NCBI GenBank assembly: GCA_944387445.1
Contig: CALXEX010000016.1
Span: forward strand, 1-41,462
Origin: an uncultured Clostridia bacterium
GTDB lineage: Bacteria > Bacillota > Clostridia > TANB77 > CAG-508
Direction: 5' to 3'
Length of the DNA: 41,462 nt
A program made the translations under genes and the position numbers. The notes under the pieces were generated by a model. That model had not been told where the DNA came from. It worked only from the letters and a program-made list of their open reading frames with translations, and made no database searches. Every line of letters starts with the position of its first letter. Position 1 is the stretch's first letter. Positions 35,901 through 41,462 of the stretch are shown here, in pieces.

Positions 35901-38173
35901 CAGAAAAAAATGTAGATAATAGAATCTATATGTTAGAAGGTAAAAACTTAAATGTAGCAACAAATGAACAAGCAACCGCTTATGGACAAGTACATGGAAT
36001 GTTTTTCTTTGGATTATTTACTAATAGTATGAGTCCAAGTACAAGTACAGCCTTTTATCATCATTCATTTGAAAATGGAGACGAAATAACCAATGAAGGT
36101 ACATTTTCATCTAACTCTTATGTAATGGCACAACATATGGTAGATCATAATACAACAATAGATGGATTTTATACCAATTACAAAGATGATGGAAAAATAA
36201 AAGTTGATTATGTAGGAACAACACCAGAAGATGACGTGTATTATTTATGGGTAGTAGGAGATGCTATGAATGTTACAAGATTTGAAGTTTCTTTAACTGC
36301 ATCTAAATATGCTACTTTAGGAACATATGAATTATTATTACAAGGATTTTCTGATCCAAACTTAAAAATGTCAGTGAGTGGATTTTCAGCAGGATTAGAA
36401 GATGGCGTAACATTAGTAGATCCAGATGAAATTAATACAATTGAACCTGATGAAGAAAAAGCAAATACAGTATATGGATTAACAATGAGAACAGGAAATG
36501 TTGGTTGGCAAACAAAAGGAACCACAAACTTCTTAACGCAAAATGGTGGTTCATATAGTGGAGCCATTGACTATGATAAAGATAATTCATCATATACACC
36601 AACATTAAATTTATGTTTATATCATTCAGAAAATATAACCGTAGAACAGCCTTTAGGAACTGCAACCATCAGATTACAAGTATTAACACCAATTGATGAT
36701 TTAAATTATGATGTCTCTTATATCGATATTGTTATTACATTATCAACTGCTTTATATCAAAATGACTTTTATGAAGCAGCCATTACACCAGGTCAGGAAT
36801 ATGGATTATTTACAACAACAGAAACTTCTATCACAAGTAAAAGTGCATTTTCGGCATATTATTCATTATATGTAGAAGATTTTTCGAATAGTAAATATGT
36901 AAATGATTATGAAACATACCAAAGAGTTTTAATATCAAGGGATTCTAATAATTTACCATATGTACTACCTGAAAATACAAAAATTACCATGTTAGATATG
37001 GTAACCAATACATATTACTATTATATTGTAACAAATGAAGATGTTAGAAATGGTAAATTTGAATATAACTTATCAGACTTCTTATCTATGGGAAGTAGTG
37101 ATGCTAAATTTAATGAAAAAGAAGCAAGCAAACAGTATTATCATAGTGAAGAAGATGTTATCTATGAGAACTTTATATTCCATATCAATTTTGCAGAAAG
37201 CAATCTAGCGAATGATATACAGAATAATTCTTTATTAATGGAATTACGAGATACTGAAAATGAAACTTTGGTAGGTGTATTAGGAATTCAGAGAGATAGT
37301 ATGGTGTATAGTGTATATAAAGATAAAGATGCTACCATAAAATTAGATGGTAATGTATCACCAGAAACTTTATATTTAGGAAATACATTAAATTTAAATG
37401 TGATTACAGAATTTACGCAAACCATAGTAGACTCAAAAACCATTTATGATACACAATATTTTGATCAAAAATTAGGAATCAAAATTAGTATTTATGATAT
37501 CAATGGAAATCAACTAGGACTAGACAGTTTATTTGGTGTAAATTTTGAACTAGATGGTAATTTATACTATCCTAGAGTTGATGGAACAACAAGAATATGT
37601 ATAGCAGATAAAGTTACAAATGTATTAGCAAAATTAAAAATGAATACAATTGATAACACAACATTAGCAACAGGAGATTATAAAATACAAATAGAATCAT
37701 TTGGCTCTCCAGATGGAATTTATTATGGATTAACGGCATCTGACAAAATAGAATTAGATGTTAGAATTATTAATTCAGCATTTGGTCTAAAAGTCGTTAA
37801 CAAAGATTCTAATAAAATCATTGACAAAGAAACAGGAGTCAATGAATCTAATGGCACTACACTAGAAAGTGTTGTGGAATATTCATCAAAATTATCAAAT
37901 CCTAATATTGCAGTATCTTTGTATAGAAGAGATTATGATGAAGAATATGCACAAACCTATACATTAGTTGACTTACAAGAATTTGTATCAAATAATTTAA
38001 CAGCAACGGCAAGAGAAAAAGAATATGAAGTATCTACATCACCAACTGAAACGATAACAAATCATTTTATTTTTAAGCAAAACTTGATGACTGGAACATA
38101 TAAACTCGTATATACATTATACGATGGAGATGTATATGTGGGAGAAGCATTTGATTACTTAGTTATAAAATAG
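29984..38173 (+). CDS. Giant secreted beta-helix protein (2729 residues)
   Basis: The start at 29984 fits the GGAG site at 29971-29974; starts further upstream are too close to or inside it. An N-terminal signal-anchor (9-25) is followed by an acidic, low-complexity region to about 380, then Ig-like beta domains to about 690. VIFVSSMGSSSNSGTSPTNP near 695 resembles the entry of pectate-lyase-type beta-helices. About 25 repeats of the type (I/V)-(Y/F)-G-G-(G/S)-N fill about 980-1160 and 1325-1870. Between them (about 1160-1320) is an insertion with NNYYIKNASTGQYIYV, resembling a ricin/fascin beta-trefoil. The C-terminal 850 residues are Ig-like. There is no LPxTG and no C-terminal helix. It is probably an adhesin or fibre-tip protein. 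A signal peptidase gene follows after 21 bases. Confidence 0.85.
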   Translation: MKKTNKRNIVILIFLMIFIIILLRAFSNSRANKVIEITANIKDNSGLLVDEKTTLEAINEGESGFSITLPEVVNTKKVTKYIVTQKEMVENTEEETKSNLTNTTNETTNEIASDSKSNEETNIINVEQADTTNPQVIEKTSKVEKLPGEKIYLTQEERKNSSIILTVEYDKKEIKGETLYNKELVLEDKENDENKVDDTNIANKEDAIDEDSEDNEILFVSGYMPYDTELETAEVKIDRVKKEIEENYPDYLITENFDIKLMSQEKEYLVEEYDQTLDIEITMPNKDKTYTILEIQEDTAQEENVYENVKQEETEQNTTEETNIEQSDTIKELQDIKTEDNKLQFETNELYAYILLELQEPQNAIASQNNLATQDASQNGISLMAVEGENTTLNIDDYESDKNYYLGLNYTENMSQTSSGKYTESNLKELTINYYGYDYDLTEFVTPEKYDITLNATANRTSTGSVQQGGSGWNRYYIRTDTITCTVSGIQNLKDQYPEFNANSGWTMEMQVPNTNFSSYFNESETSSENSSNGINVNLSNGIMKVTGIDTSGLQGNSDSWTFTFYVSFRGNNRNTINNISYNNLSVNSFKTTITVGDEYTPYGTISDTEPQTLVSYRKCVPVDSNGNISIELIDNPFMNRPLEKGFNGWTTNNTKYKNTISTNSNTFVQTLNTNINNIRDSAGNLVIDLYPDWIDANVIFVSSMGSSSNSGTSPTNPVNNNWSVISSKLNANRKNCTNASDREVNIVVLMNGGLDGYDVMDPNTAFTLTSLYDGVNYGNTGTYLDVQDTNIQLDSDLQLDYLYISSGESYSASSYTTTDGTTATTPCIYGNMYNLRIGRGTIPTNSNNCTFTQVQGGYYNHSSSEYRVIVESGQYYSALLYRAGSGSNASSSTTANATFVIGSDIDRVKHNNENLKIYDRMASKTSSSTCSPYGNGKVVNTIIKSGTIGVDFFNNASTADDSNRNYAGIYVGGHGQTGYDKSDRYLLVEGGNIANIVGGLNVTEEDMYKTYMYIKGGNILNITGGAGYTHTYGDRIIQITDGYVKYSISGGSNGVAASSSSNNGQLTGESFIYVGGNAQIGASSTTDSNGNETVNITNTDEVLYGVNAGSVCGGANGNTRYAGQTDKSCIIIDGNAIVHNNVFGGGNYGIIGSSNIQGPDIIEFHDETSSFTENKEYLITTSSSGENGLVVSGNQLGNQYMSTATIPSDTSKWIFERESGNNYYIKNASTGQYIYVSSVSGFFTYTADIELSTRNKTAFTIQGSNTKTITYTYTTTGWFGGTYTLYLGYNNGWEITSGSNTRNLHFLTYTEVETEDSPDLDTLVTIKVLGGSVNHNIYGGANQNHIYGTVDIDIENGNVKGIVYGGSNIRGDIYGSVLMDISGGQLGTKASTDGFDYFNTDVAFGGGLGEETNVNGRIVLNITDLKNNVHAYGNIYGGSSLGKVNNDITVNIQDLPTIANTVAINGYIFGGGEGDSDTPASVSGNVAVNVDGSNLENCSIFGGSNINGTITGTIDVNIGKTYESKILAVYGGGNQASITNETTKVHVYLLDYANVTNAFNGGKSADLVSSGKDDETRAIYLQGGTVQNLYGGSDLSGNVTASHVYIESGNATKIYGGNNQGGITEITNVIITGGNSQDVYGGGNQAICNETNVNVTGGTQARIYGGGDQAGVNTNTYVNLTNANIEDTIYGGGNQGTVTQNTYVHVKDSTIGNSVYAGGNGTSAVVYGNTNLVMEGQNEVTQNVFGGGNQAATGTETENNSTSTVNIVGAKIGGNVYGGANTSVVYGTTQTNIGYDTVGDTSLEIGDIEIIGTVFGGGEANASGSEIYDFSFISVTKGIDIQIDGNKHSEFKITGSIFGSGNASSTSGTSYINIQNYGTADDPQSNISIQRTDCVTISNSAISLSGATDRTNEYSDTFFSLSRVDQVKLKNNSTLYLCNGANLLEKLDSLVDVDGKEEVGKVTINPDTGEITEKNVDNRIYMLEGKNLNVATNEQATAYGQVHGMFFFGLFTNSMSPSTSTAFYHHSFENGDEITNEGTFSSNSYVMAQHMVDHNTTIDGFYTNYKDDGKIKVDYVGTTPEDDVYYLWVVGDAMNVTRFEVSLTASKYATLGTYELLLQGFSDPNLKMSVSGFSAGLEDGVTLVDPDEINTIEPDEEKANTVYGLTMRTGNVGWQTKGTTNFLTQNGGSYSGAIDYDKDNSSYTPTLNLCLYHSENITVEQPLGTATIRLQVLTPIDDLNYDVSYIDIVITLSTALYQNDFYEAAITPGQEYGLFTTTETSITSKSAFSAYYSLYVEDFSNSKYVNDYETYQRVLISRDSNNLPYVLPENTKITMLDMVTNTYYYYIVTNEDVRNGKFEYNLSDFLSMGSSDAKFNEKEASKQYYHSEEDVIYENFIFHINFAESNLANDIQNNSLLMELRDTENETLVGVLGIQRDSMVYSVYKDKDATIKLDGNVSPETLYLGNTLNLNVITEFTQTIVDSKTIYDTQYFDQKLGIKISIYDINGNQLGLDSLFGVNFELDGNLYYPRVDGTTRICIADKVTNVLAKLKMNTIDNTTLATGDYKIQIESFGSPDGIYYGLTASDKIELDVRIINSAFGLKVVNKDSNKIIDKETGVNESNGTTLESVVEYSSKLSNPNIAVSLYRRDYDEEYAQTYTLVDLQEFVSNNLTATAREKEYEVSTSPTETITNHFIFKQNLMTGTYKLVYTLYDGDVYVGEAFDYLVIK

Positions 38174-38194
38174 AAAGGGAAATAAAAATAAATT

Positions 38195-38773
38195 ATGAAA
38201 TATGATGTTGATTCAATCAATAAAAGAAAAAAATATGCAAATACTGTGAAAAAAGTATTAGCCGTCATTTTGGTTATTCTAATCTATAATATAATATTAA
38301 TTTTTATTTCTGCTGAAAATGATGGGATTGAATTATTTGGCTATAGAGCATACGTCATTACATCAGATAGCATGGAACCAGCTATTAACAATGGTGATGC
38401 TATTGTTGTAAAAAATTGTGAAGAAGAAGATTTGCAAACAGGTGATGTAATAACCTTTGAACAAAATCAAGAGGTTATTACACACCGTATCCAAAAAATA
38501 GAAGAAGACCAGACAACAAAAGAAAAAACATACATAACAAAAGGGGATAATAACAATATAGAAGATAGTGAAAATATTAAATATTCTGCAATCATTGGAA
38601 AATGTATCTTAACAATACCATATTTAGGAAAAATTATTTTAGTACTTGAAAACAAATTGATTATTTTGATTATAATCCTTATCATTTTAATAGTATTCTT
38701 TTTCAAGATACAAAAACAAGAAAAATTAGAAAATAGGAGAGAAAAAAAGAAAATTGAAGAAGAAAAAAGATAA
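38195..38773 (+). CDS. SipW-like ER-type signal peptidase I (3)
   Basis: This 192-residue protein has a basic N-terminus, a transmembrane helix at about 20-40, catalytic Ser59 in VITSDSMEPAINNGD, and His97 in EVITHRIQK. TKGDNNNIEDS is the conserved box after the dyad, followed by GKCILTIPYLG, a C-terminal helix at about 150-170 and a Lys/Glu-rich tail. The box reads S-D-S-M-E-P, closer to archaeal/ER enzymes than the other two copies. It directly follows the giant protein gene, so that protein is its likely substrate. It overlaps the next gene by 20 bases. Confidence 0.9.
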   Translation: MKYDVDSINKRKKYANTVKKVLAVILVILIYNIILIFISAENDGIELFGYRAYVITSDSMEPAINNGDAIVVKNCEEEDLQTGDVITFEQNQEVITHRIQKIEEDQTTKEKTYITKGDNNNIEDSENIKYSAIIGKCILTIPYLGKIILVLENKLIILIIILIILIVFFFKIQKQEKLENRREKKKIEEEKR

Positions 38774-39347
38774 AAAAGTTAAAATTGAATTTGAACAAAA
38801 ACGTAAATTGAAAAAAATCATGATAGCGATTATATCTTTTAGCATAACAATATGTGTACTATATAATGTACTATTTCTAATAAATACAACCATATCGCAA
38901 AAAGATTATTTTCATCTATTCGGGATAAGTCTTTTTAGTATGCATACAGATTTAATGGAAAATGAGATAAGCAAAAATGATTTCGTGATTGTAAAAGAAG
39001 TGATGGAGAGTGAATTACAAGTAGGAGATATTATCGCATATAAAGTGAATGATCAAGTTAGAATTAATAAAATAGTAGATAAACAAGAAGAGTATACAAC
39101 AAAATTTAATCAAAACTATTATCCGGATATTGAAACAATACCATTTAATCAAATTATCGGAAAAGAAGTAGTGAACATTTCATTTTTAGGAATTCTACTA
39201 GATATTCTACAATCAAAAATATTCAGTGTTTTTGTATTATTATTTTTAATTTTTGTTTTTTGGTATAATAAATATACACATGCAAAAAGGAAAGAGCGTG
39301 AGAGAAAAAAGAAAAAAAGCGATTTGCAGAAACAAGTAAATCTTTAA
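38754..39347 (+). CDS. Second signal-peptidase-like protein lacking catalytic residues
   Basis: This 197-residue protein starts at a TTG after AGGAGA, overlapping the upstream peptidase gene by 20 bases. Layout: a Lys-rich N-terminus, a transmembrane helix (about 21-43), a SipW-like core, a second helix (about 155-175) and a basic tail. Where signal peptidase 3 has TSDSMEP, this protein has HTDLMEN, so Ser is Leu. Where it has ITHR, this has RINK, so His is Asn. Flanking motifs (QVGDIIAYK; IIGKEVVNISFLG) are kept, so the fold is probably intact. With the 16420 gene it brackets the cluster. A non-catalytic partner of peptidase 3 is a reasonable inference. Confidence 0.78.
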   Translation: MKKKKDKKVKIEFEQKRKLKKIMIAIISFSITICVLYNVLFLINTTISQKDYFHLFGISLFSMHTDLMENEISKNDFVIVKEVMESELQVGDIIAYKVNDQVRINKIVDKQEEYTTKFNQNYYPDIETIPFNQIIGKEVVNISFLGILLDILQSKIFSVFVLLFLIFVFWYNKYTHAKRKERERKKKKSDLQKQVNL

Positions 39348-39410
39348 AGAAAATTATAATGAGTAAGATTTTGTATTTTACAGAAAAATTTAATTAAGGA
39401 GAAACAAAAA

Positions 39411-40001
39411 ATGAAAATAGGAATAGATTTAGATGGTGTTGTAATAGATAGTGAAACGACTTTTAGAACATATGAAGAAATTTATGATATAGATGTATTA
39501 AAAGAAAACAATTTGATAAATGCAGAAGAACCCAAATTTCAAGCAAGATATAACTGGAGTCTTGATCAACAAAAAGACTTTACCAATAGATATTTTGTAA
39601 AAGTTGCAAAAGAAAGTAATATCATGTCAGGTTTTGTCGGCGTGTATACCAGATTAAAAGAGCAAGGACATAAATTTATAGTTATCACTGCAAGAGGTCT
39701 TACCCCTGATGGAAAATTCATGAAAGAAATGGAAGATAATGCAAGAGAATTACTAAATAAAAATGGAATTGTATTTGATAAATATTATTGGAAACAAAAA
39801 GATAAATTAGATGTTTGCTTAGAAGAAAATATAGATGTTATGATTGATGATGATTGGAGAATTATAAAAAAATTATCAGATAACGGTATTAAAACTCTAT
39901 ATTTTAGAGATACAAATTTAAAAAAATTAGAAGAAACCGATTATATTTGTGAAGTAAATAATTGGGGAGAGATTTATAGAAAAATTAAGTCATATTCTTA
40001 A
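39411..40001 (+). CDS. 5'(3')-deoxyribonucleotidase-like HAD protein
   Basis: This 196-residue cytosolic protein has the HAD motif I GIDLDGVV near residue 3, motif II VITARG near 94, and motif IV MIDDDW near 143. The helical cap (about 18-70) and overall size match the NT5C family of nucleotidases, which dephosphorylate deoxynucleoside monophosphates, though related proteins act on other substrates. AAGGAG precedes the ATG. It lies just beyond the fibre block and has no evident functional link to it. Confidence 0.82.
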   Translation: MKIGIDLDGVVIDSETTFRTYEEIYDIDVLKENNLINAEEPKFQARYNWSLDQQKDFTNRYFVKVAKESNIMSGFVGVYTRLKEQGHKFIVITARGLTPDGKFMKEMEDNARELLNKNGIVFDKYYWKQKDKLDVCLEENIDVMIDDDWRIIKKLSDNGIKTLYFRDTNLKKLEETDYICEVNNWGEIYRKIKSYS

Positions 40002-40047
40002 ACCATTTTACAAAACAAAACCCTGATTAATAAAATTTATAAATTTA

Positions 40048-40076
40048 TTGACTTATACAGAAATTATATATAATAA
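40048..40076 (+). promoter_or_regulatory. Candidate promoter of the 40143 gene
   Basis: TTGACT at 40048-40053 is followed by TAATAA at 40071-40076 after 17 bp, or by TATAAT at 40069-40074 after 15 bp. Confidence 0.45.
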
Positions 40077-40142
40077 TTATATTAAATTTAGAATAAGCAT
40101 AAAAAAGAATTAAGACATTTCATTTTGAGGGGATGATAAATT

Positions 40143-40985
40143 ATGTCTTTGGAATATGAATCTTTAAAAAAGTATATTAAAAAATTAGGTTTTGATATAG
40201 ATATAGATGCATATGAAAAATTAAAAGAAGTTGTTAAATATTCTTCTGCAAAAGAAGATATTAGTGGTTTAGAACATTATATGAAACAACTTCAAAATTG
40301 TGGAGGATATGCTTTGCAAATTCCAATATGTATATTTGCTGAAGATAATTACACGTTTGAAGAAAAAGTCTTAAGAATTACAGAATTATATCCTTTTGTT
40401 AGATTATTATCAGATACAGAGCTTAAAAAAGATGAATATGTGGTTATATTTAGGGCAGGAAAGGCAGGCCATCATTTTATGCGAATTGATGAAAATGGAA
40501 AAGCTACTGATAAACATGAAAGTAATTTACCTGAAAATTTTAAAGGATGGGGAAGTTTAGAAAATGATCCAGAAGCTGTTTTTGCAGTAGTAAAGCAAGA
40601 ATATAGAAGCAAATCAATAAAAGAATTACCTCAATGCAATAGAGATATGTTTTTAAGTAACGATGCATATTATCAAATAGAAGAAGATGGGTATAGAGAT
40701 ATTATAACAAAGAAGGCTGATAAACCAATAACATTTGGAGACAAATTACAAGATGCTTATAGTAATAGAACCTCTTCATTTACTTATCAAGGCAAAACTT
40801 TTTATTTAAAAATAAATAAAAATGATCCAGAATTAATATATATATGTGATGACAAAGAAATACTCGGAGAGCTTTGCACAGATGGAAAAGAATTTATAAT
40901 AGAATTAAATGATAAAAAGAAAAACAAAATATTTGGTTATGAACCAAGCAAACCTTTAGATGTAAAATATAGAGAAGAAAGATAA
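40143..40985 (+). CDS. Possible papain-fold (Cys/His) protein
   Basis: This 280-residue protein has no signal peptide. C53 lies in QNCGGYALQ, at the start of a helix as in papain-like and NlpC/P60-like enzymes. About 55 residues later comes AGHHFMRIDENGKATDKHES, where H110 or H111 in a beta-hairpin could be the catalytic histidine. The C-terminal half (about 180-280) is a separate beta-rich domain with a YQGKTFYLKI segment. I recognise the pattern but not the family. It might be a cysteine protease, a transglutaminase-like enzyme or a toxin-like effector. GAGGGG precedes the start. Confidence 0.6.
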   Translation: MSLEYESLKKYIKKLGFDIDIDAYEKLKEVVKYSSAKEDISGLEHYMKQLQNCGGYALQIPICIFAEDNYTFEEKVLRITELYPFVRLLSDTELKKDEYVVIFRAGKAGHHFMRIDENGKATDKHESNLPENFKGWGSLENDPEAVFAVVKQEYRSKSIKELPQCNRDMFLSNDAYYQIEEDGYRDIITKKADKPITFGDKLQDAYSNRTSSFTYQGKTFYLKINKNDPELIYICDDKEILGELCTDGKEFIIELNDKKKNKIFGYEPSKPLDVKYREER

Positions 40986-41188
40986 TAATTGTCAATAAAT
41001 ATTATTTTTTGCAACTGTCAATTATAAATTTAAAAGTTGTTAATACATATTTTTTATATCAATAAGCCCAGAAATCACCAGAGAAATCGGATATGCATAA
41101 TACATATTTGTTAAAAATATATAAAAAATGCGATATTTTATATATGGAAGAAAAAGTATGAAATTAGAATAGTAATGGAGATGATAAT

Positions 41189-41338
41189 ATGGCATATATA
41201 CATTTAAAAATTAAAAAAGACAATCAAATGGTGAAATATATTAAAATTATTAGGGAATATGATAAATCTCTTTCTATGAATGATATTAAAGAAAGAATAG
41301 AAAAAGATGAACAAGTTAAAAATTATACATATTTTTGA
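41189..41338 (+). CDS. Small basic protein (49 residues)
   Basis: This short frame starts MAYIHLKIKKDNQMVKYIKI and continues helical and charged to YTYF. GGAG lies eight bases before the ATG. The first 20 residues may form a beta-hairpin and the rest a helix. The stop codon falls in the loop of a terminator hairpin, which supports a real transcribed unit. No family is recognised. Confidence 0.55.
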   Translation: MAYIHLKIKKDNQMVKYIKIIREYDKSLSMNDIKERIEKDEQVKNYTYF

Positions 41339-41356
41339 AATATGTATAATTTTTTT
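41321..41356 (+). terminator. Intrinsic terminator after the small protein gene
   Basis: A perfect 14-bp stem pairs 41321-41334 with 41338-41351 around a 3-nt loop, followed by a T-run to 41356. The stem is AT-rich. Confidence 0.75.
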
Positions 41357-41388
41357 GATTTTTTATACATATTTATCGAATAGCTTTC

Positions 41389-41434
41389 TTGACATTTCAT
41401 ATACATTTGAATTATAATATGTATATGAAATGTC
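41389..41434 (+). promoter_or_regulatory. Promoter inside a 16-bp perfect dyad (likely operator)
   Basis: TTGACA at 41389-41394 and TATAAT at 41413-41418 are spaced by 18 bp. GACATTTCATATACAT (41391-41406) and ATGTATATGAAATGTC (41419-41434) are exact reverse complements with a 12-bp centre that contains most of the -10. The dyad covers the promoter from the -35 to past the start point, the typical position of a repressor site. Confidence 0.8.
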
Positions 41435-41445
41435 GGAGGTGTAGT

Positions 41446-41462
41446 ATGGATAATTATGAAAA
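41446..41462 (+). CDS. Start of a gene cut by the window end
   Basis: An ATG at 41446 follows GGAGGTG at a good distance and lies directly after the dyad-controlled promoter. Only MDNYE can be read before the window ends. It may encode the repressor of its own promoter, which is speculation. Confidence 0.6.

Overview
The window is strongly AT-rich DNA with A/G-rich ribosome-binding sites, TTGACA/TATAAT-type promoters and typical Firmicutes genes (SmpB, class II aldolase, DUF1540, DUF2207, NnrD, ER-type SipW-like signal peptidases). It looks like chromosome of a low-GC Clostridia-type Firmicute, possibly an uncultured gut lineage. The species cannot be told from the sequence.

Left edge (1-1643): the 3' part of a large serine recombinase, broken by a frameshift, ends directly against a peroxiredoxin gene that has lost its 5' part. 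The retained piece begins within the catalytic-Cys motif. This reads as the end of an integrated element that split a 1-Cys peroxiredoxin gene.

Core and housekeeping stretch (1829-15191): a Cof-type HAD phosphatase, a DUF1540 protein, fructose-bisphosphate aldolase with a tandem-repeat HTH-like protein, smpB, two small secreted membrane-anchored proteins, a DUF2207 membrane protein, an ECF sigma factor with an unusual zinc-finger anti-sigma whose outer domain resembles the FtsX extracellular domain, a zinc-ribbon/DUF2085 pair, nnrD, a Xer-like tyrosine recombinase and a class A penicillin-binding protein.

Main accessory block (16420-39347, about 23 kb): a candidate surface-fibre system. It contains three ER-type (Ser-His) signal peptidases, two further signal-peptidase-like proteins that have lost both catalytic residues and sit at the two ends of the block, seven TasA/camelysin-like or otherwise N-terminally anchored secreted proteins, and a 2729-residue beta-helix protein with a beta-trefoil-like insertion. 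Inside the same block are a membrane-anchored McrB-like AAA+ ATPase, a DUF2357/McrC-like partner without a visible nuclease domain, and two unrecognised cytosolic proteins; a third, at 15348-16259, is divergent from the block. Promoters suggest several transcripts: 16420-24948; a minus-strand gene at 25112-25705; 25886-26623; a strongly expressed single gene at 26878-27891 with its own terminator; and 28214-39347. A 37-bp perfect inverted repeat separates the last two. My inference is that the peptidases mature the fibre subunits and the McrB/DUF2357 pair acts as a membrane-linked ATP- or GTP-driven machine for assembly, control or defence. I know of no described system that combines these parts, and this is the strongest candidate for something new.

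Right edge (39411-41462): a 5'(3')-deoxyribonucleotidase-like HAD protein, a papain-fold-like Cys/His protein, a 49-residue small protein, and the start of a gene whose promoter lies inside a 16-bp perfect dyad, a likely repressor operator.
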